Positions 58,931 through 64,000 of a stretch of DNA of 64,000 nucleotides are shown here, one piece after another (within the stretch, counting starts at the first letter, position 1; each line of letters begins with the position of its first letter). The stretch covers positions 66,424,032 to 66,488,031 of the forward strand of contig NC_064433.1 of assembly GCF_023343835.1 (NCBI RefSeq), given 5' to 3'. Source of the DNA: Lagopus muta (Eukaryota; Chordata; Aves; Galliformes; Phasianidae). The notes under the pieces were generated by a model, which was given only the letters and a program-made list of their open reading frames with translations, was not told the DNA's origin and did not search any database. The position numbers and the translations under genes are program-made.

Positions 58931-61039
58931 AGAAGTGAAACTTCACAAGAAATGAACAGTAAATCCTTCCACCTCATTTAGAATACAAATTGGGACTTCA
59001 TTTACCCTTAAGGAGGTGTTGGAAAGATTTGGGGTCTGTATTACTCAGGTAATTTTTTTCTCAACTTCTTTTGGCCTTCTTGAACTCTAACTGAGAATAA
59101 TTCTGCAGGCAGAAGTGGTGATAAGGTTGTGTTTCCCTATACATGCTGAGCAGATCACTGCTTCTATATTGGTTCAGCTGTGCGTTGCAATGCTGATTTG
59201 AGGTGCTGCACATCTTTTGTCAGTTAGAAGAGGAATCTGAATTTGAAAGTCTTCCACATTTAATGAATATTTTTCACCACAATTGAGCACCTTCTCAAAA
59301 GGATATTAAGATTTTGGCTATATCTGCATAGCGTGCAATACATCAACAGACTGACGTCTTACTGTGATACAAAGAACACCAGTGGGTCAGGAAGGGAATG
59401 GACAGGAATATAAATGGTTTGAGTACTCAGACCCCAAAGACAATTCCTGCAGCTACTGATTTCTGATGCTGCGTAACTGTCTTAGCAAGAGTTTAGAACT
59501 CGATCCTCTCCCCTGTAGGAGAACATTGACCCTGGCTGTTTGCTCCATGGATAACTTTGTGAACTTTGGCACAACAGGCAGACTTTCACCTTAACTATTC
59601 CTCTCTACGTGCTCTGCTGATTTGCTGCTTTAGGTTTTTCTCACATAGAATTAAATGACGCTGGAGATGATAGAACAGAAAAGATCTTTGAAATGTAGGT
59701 AAATAATCACTGCAGCAGAACTGTTGGCAACAGCCACAGTGTTAAGATGCCTAGGTTCCAGAAAAGCAGAAAAGTTTTTTTTAAGCAAAAGGCCAATAGG
59801 AGACTTGAGATGTGTGCTTCGCTTCATACTGCACTGATCTGACAAAGCCCTTCCGTATCAGTTGGATTAACTCCCCTACAATATGTTGCAGTGAAACCTA
59901 CTCTGCAGAAATACCTTTACATAAAAAACGTAACTAACCCTGCCCAATAACTGGTAAAAGATTGTCTAGATGTCATTATAGATACAAAGGGCCAACTTGC
60001 GGGAACAGTAACAATTCTACAGGTTGTTTTGTTTCTTTTTTTCCCTAGGACACAATCAGTACTAAGGAAATGCTTTTATTTTCCCTAAGTTCACAAAAGG
60101 CATTTGATAGAGGTGTTGTGCACAGCTGGGAATGAGTACAGAATGACTCTTCTGACCATTTCAGACTTGCAGACAGATACAAATTCCTTCTGCTATTAGA
60201 GTAAGGAAAACCTGGTCTCTGTGCCTGGCTGGGAGCGACGGCCCTTCGATTCAGGGAAGAGATGTCTACACGCACCTGCAACCGAGATGCACCTGAGGCC
60301 GGGCCCTGCTCAGAGTGCAGAGCCAGCATGGCCCACCAGAGGGCTCAGCGTTGTCATGCGCTGTGCTGTGTCAGTGCTGCTTATGGCAGGCAATGACGAG
60401 AAATAAGCGCCAAACACGTGTGTACTTCATAGAATCATAGAATCGCTCAGGTTGGAAAAGACCTTAAAGATCATTGAGTCCAACCACAGCCTAGCCATAC
60501 GACCCTAACTCTAACAACCCTCCACTAAATCATGTCCCTGAGCACCACATCCAAAAGGTTTTTAAACACACCCAGGGATGGTGACTCAACCACCTCCCTG
60601 GGGAGCCTATTCCACTGCTTAACAACCCTTTCTGTAAAGAAGTGTTTCCTGATATCCAACCAAAACTTACCCTGGTGCAACTTGTGGCCATTTCCCCTCA
60701 TCCTGTCACCTGTCACCAGTGAGAAGAGACCAACCCCGCTCTCGCTGTAAGCACCTGACAGGTATTGGAAGAGAGCAGTAAGGTCTCCCTCAGTCTCCTC
60801 TTCCCCAGACTGAACAGCCCCAGTTCCTCCAGTCTCTCCTCGTGGGGCATATTCTCACAAACCTTGTTGCCCTTCTTTGGACATGCTCCAGCACCTCAAT
60901 GTCCTTTCTGTACTGAGGTGCCCAAAACTGAACACAGTACTCAAGGTGATGCGTCACTGGAGCCGAGTATGGTGGCACAGACTACTCCGCTGCAGAGATG
61001 AAACACTGAAATTCTTGGAGAGAAAAGCAAAGAGGGACA
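58931..61039. other. Intergenic region between ETFRF1 and KRAS
   Basis: No coding segment supported. It contains a minus-oriented CR1 copy at about 60427-60972; ETFRF1 3'UTR may extend into the left part. Confidence 0.65.
60427..60972 (-). mobile_element. CR1 LINE copy, about 0.55 kb
   Basis: CATAGAATCATAGAATCGCT, GGTTGGAAAAGACCTTAAAG, CACTGCTTAACAACCCTTTC and CTGCTCCAG-type sequence; the longest CR1 here, between ETFRF1 and KRAS. Confidence 0.92.
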
Positions 61040-61060
61040 GAAGTTCACAATAACTATTTT

Positions 61061-61066
61061 TTTATT
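61061..61066 (-). promoter_or_regulatory. KRAS distal poly(A) signal
   Basis: TTTATT on the plus strand (AATAAA on the minus) inside the conserved TATTGTAATGTAATAAAA context, so KRAS transcripts should end near 61040. Confidence 0.85.
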
Positions 61067-61098
61067 ACATTACAATAAATAGGAGCAGTACAGTTTGA

Positions 61099-61099
<1 letters not shown>

Positions 61100-61129
<30 letters not shown>
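61100..61129. repeat. Poly(A) tract, 30 A (U tract in KRAS mRNA)
   Basis: Lies 34 nt upstream of the KRAS poly(A) signal in mRNA sense, as a U30 run where I recall only a short run in human. Confidence 0.95.
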
Positions 61130-61131
<2 letters not shown>

Positions 61132-64000
61132 CAAATTCCAGATCACCTCACAGCACATACTCCTAAAAACATTAAAAATTTTAAAACAAACAGAGGTTTT
61201 TTGTGTTTTTTTTTTTCTTTTTTTTTTAAATGTAGTATCTGGTATTACCAACATTCCTAGGTCACGCAACCAATGATGGAAAAACTGGATCACACTGCAT
61301 ATGTTCCACATCAAATAAAGCACGATGTACAAAATGTGCATGTTTCAGTTTACACTATACAAAAATAGTTAAAATACATTCCAGGTAAACATATTACATT
61401 AAGAAGTCATTCTAGTAAGAAGTTGGCACTCAAGAGGAAAAAGCAGAAGTATTTTCAACATGAAAACACAAGACAGTGGAATAAAGAAATGTTAGGAAAG
61501 GTTTACCATCTATGTAGCTTTATGTAAACTTCAGACAAAATGATTGGTATACAATTTGATGGTCTTTGAAGGTAATAATTGTATTGCTTCACAGAATGAA
61601 GTGTAGAAGATTGTGTGTCTGTATTTAGCTATTGCAGAGATCCTATGTGACGTAACTTCTTTTTTTCCTAAGTTAGGGCAATGAGACTGGTTAAAATAAT
61701 GTTCAGTTCTGAGAAAACCAGTAATGTTTACCAGGGTTACATAAAGCTACTGTAAGAAGGTGTTACTCCCTGACATATGGCAATGTAATGTATTAATGCA
61801 GCAAGTGATTCACATGTTCAGTTAGCAGTTACTGCCAGAAAAGAAAGCATCCAGGTATGTCCTTTGAAAACATTTCAAATAGGGAAAGACAGAATAATTG
61901 AGATCAACTTGTGCAAGCTGCAATCCAACATGCTTCACCAAATCTCTACAAATATTAAGACAAAACTGCACAACAGTGGCAAGGATGAGTATTTTTCTTT
62001 TTTTTTTTTTTTTCCTTTAAGTCAATAAGGGCTATTATAGGGCAATTTTATAATAATTTGATTAGATTGGTAGCTACAGATCAGACCTACTGAAAAACTT
62101 ATTTTATCTATATATATCTTGATAGCAGAGCTGTATAATCCACACTTGATTATTAAGATATTTCTGCTACATTTATTTCCCCTAACAGTTTTTAGTTAAT
62201 TAATATGAGAATTTCAGAGTTCTACATACAGTGTGACTCGGTTACCAAAAATCTTTAAAGTCACCTTAAGATCGCTGTTGTTAGCTCAGGGTATACTATC
62301 CAGCTTTGCTATCTTCTTCACATCTAATCATATATTAACTGCAATGTGCAAATAACCGCCTCCAAAATGTTTTTAGCCTTGGAAGCTGTAAAATGTTGTA
62401 GGACATTAAAAATTTATCAGTATTCCTCGTTGGCCCTTAACATGTATAATGTTCTCCTGTTATAATTTTTCAATTTTCTTTTTCATAAGCTAAAATACAT
62501 CTCACATTGATGCTGAAAAGATGGGGGCTGATGGTGGGCTGGGAGAGCAGTCAGTGCAGGCAGGGAAAGGCACTCATTTGTTAACTTCTGAGGCGCATGA
62601 AAGAATGTGCAGCATCCCAGACAGCACACTTCCCCTGCCAGCTTTGCAGCTCTCCACCTAACAGTCACTGCTGATTTTTGCTGCAGGAAGCAAAATGTGT
62701 GCCTGCAGTCGCACCTTTGACATCATATAAATGGTCTAAGTTACACTGGTAGATTCAAGTGATACTGTGTAAATTTTCCACGCAATGGTTTAGTTATAGG
62801 TTAAGTTTGGGCAATGCTGCTATTCCCTTTTCCAAACTTTCAGAACTTACCAGTGCACTGTCCTACACTATCCTCCTTCAGTGACTTCTGTTTTACTTTT
62901 GGTACACGAAGTCATGCTTCCAATTGTGTTCTGCAGCTGACTGGGTACCAGTGTGCCTTATGGCACTGAGGCAACTAACACAGCCGAGCGCTGTATCTTT
63001 TGCAGGAAGAAAACAGGAACTGGCAGCACTGCAAACACTAGCTCTTACTTCGGTGCAGAATAGTTAGACTACAGTACCAAAAAGGAAACCTGAATTCTGC
63101 ATTAATTCTGATCAGAAAGGAAAAAAAAAAAAAAAAAAAGAATCACAAGAGACTTAATCACGGAGAAAGACAACATTAAAACCTTGGTCTAGTTTCATGA
63201 CAGTCTAGACATTGGAATGCCACTCACCAACCATTTAATCTGTGCAACAAAACTAGCACTTCACAGACATCACATAAACAACACTGAATCTGGAAACCAT
63301 GTTCTATGCTGAAGATTAGTGCAAATTCCACACCATTTTTATGGCATAGTGGATTTCCAAATTATTTGCATGAAGCAGCTAAGTTCAAGCTCATTCATTC
63401 ACTGATTTGAGGTTACTAGAATTTAAAATTCTGCTCCTATTTTTACATAAAATGGGCATGTGGAAACATTTCATGCCACCCTTGGGGAAAAAAAAAATCA
63501 AATGGTTTTGATTTACTATATAATTTAGGATTCATCCTGATTTAATTCTTATGATAAATTCTGGATCCATGTATGAAGTAACCTAAGAAATTGAATCAAC
63601 TTATCTATTAAGGCTTTCTAGTATTTCCTGGAGACACCAAGGGTGAAATCTCGTCCTACTGAACTACCTGAAGATTCACCACTGGGAGCTCAGGAGAGCT
63701 AAGATTGCACCTTGGTGTCTTCAGACAGAAAAAGTTAAGTGAAAGTTTTAAAGCAATACATCAACAACAGGAAATCAATCTAATCAGAACTTTTACTTTT
63801 TCCATTGCCAGATGTGCATTAGTGTCTTTTTTTTAATTTTTCTTTTTTTTTTTTTTAATAGAAAAAATATAGTATTTAAGGAGTGACTGAGACAAATTGC
63901 AGTGAAAAAATTTTTTTGTGAAAGTTTTATCTTTACATTCAATAAAGTTGATCTGAAATGCTACAAGACTAGATGCCTAGAAGCAAAATCTACAGGAAGA

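Larger units (their letters stand above)
61040..64000 (-). other. KRAS: KRAS distal 3'UTR (coding region lies beyond the right edge)
   Basis: Read on the minus strand, 61045-61185 contains AGGAGTATGTGCTGTGA, ACTGTACTGCTCCTA and TATTGTAATGTAATAAAA, which match from memory the end of the human KRAS mRNA in order and spacing. KRAS is the expected next gene after ETFRF1, in this orientation, and the human 3'UTR is several kilobases long, so all of 61.04-64.0 kb is probably 3'UTR. There is no KRAS coding exon in the window. Recognition rests on memory of the human transcript, not an alignment. Confidence 0.85.

Noticed and set aside
61054-61341. 95-codon minus-strand open frame
   Set aside because: It lies in KRAS 3'UTR sequence across the poly(U) run; conservation there is that of an untranslated 3' end.

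Overview
This is vertebrate nuclear DNA, almost certainly from a bird and probably a galliform (chicken-like). It has small exons with GT/AG splice sites in long AT-rich introns. It carries nine CR1 LINE tails, the dominant avian retrotransposon, and one near-complete mariner element of the kind known from the chicken genome (Galluhop-like). The gene order matches the human 12p12 block LRMP(IRAG2)-CASC1(DNAI7)-LYRM5(ETFRF1)-KRAS.

Layout. (1) 1-2504: left flank with no exon I can support, one CR1 tail. (2) 2505-39.7 kb, plus strand: IRAG2 (LRMP/JAW1). I traced 37 coding exons whose phases join without a break into one 1,480-codon frame (1,479 residues), ending in a tail-anchor membrane segment and a C-terminal PPPV typical of KASH proteins. 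Three further phase-compatible candidate exons lie at 25.56-27.63 kb. (3) 39.7-57.9 kb, minus strand: DNAI7 (CASC1), 16 exons, 718 codons plus stop, convergent with IRAG2. Its introns hold CR1 copies and a dead mariner. (4) 57.7-58.5 kb: a CpG-rich bidirectional promoter with an almost perfect RFX X-box beside the DNAI7 start. (5) 58.53-58.89 kb, plus strand: ETFRF1 (LYRM5), two coding exons, 86 residues. (6) 59-61 kb: intergenic, with one CR1 tail. (7) 61.04-64.0 kb, minus strand: the distal 3'UTR and poly(A) site of KRAS, whose coding exons lie beyond the right edge.

The neighbours do not form a pathway. IRAG2 is an ER/outer-nuclear-envelope protein tied to IP3 receptors and SUN proteins, DNAI7 is a ciliary dynein-associated protein, ETFRF1 is a mitochondrial LYR-motif factor acting on electron-transfer flavoprotein, and KRAS is a signalling GTPase. 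What links them is physical: IRAG2 and DNAI7 converge with interleaved poly(A) signals, and DNAI7 and ETFRF1 share a divergent promoter. The least expected content is the very long IRAG2 reading frame, including a 350-nt exon I cannot assign to any family. All exon calls come from reading splice sites, phase and protein similarity by eye; no alignment was run.
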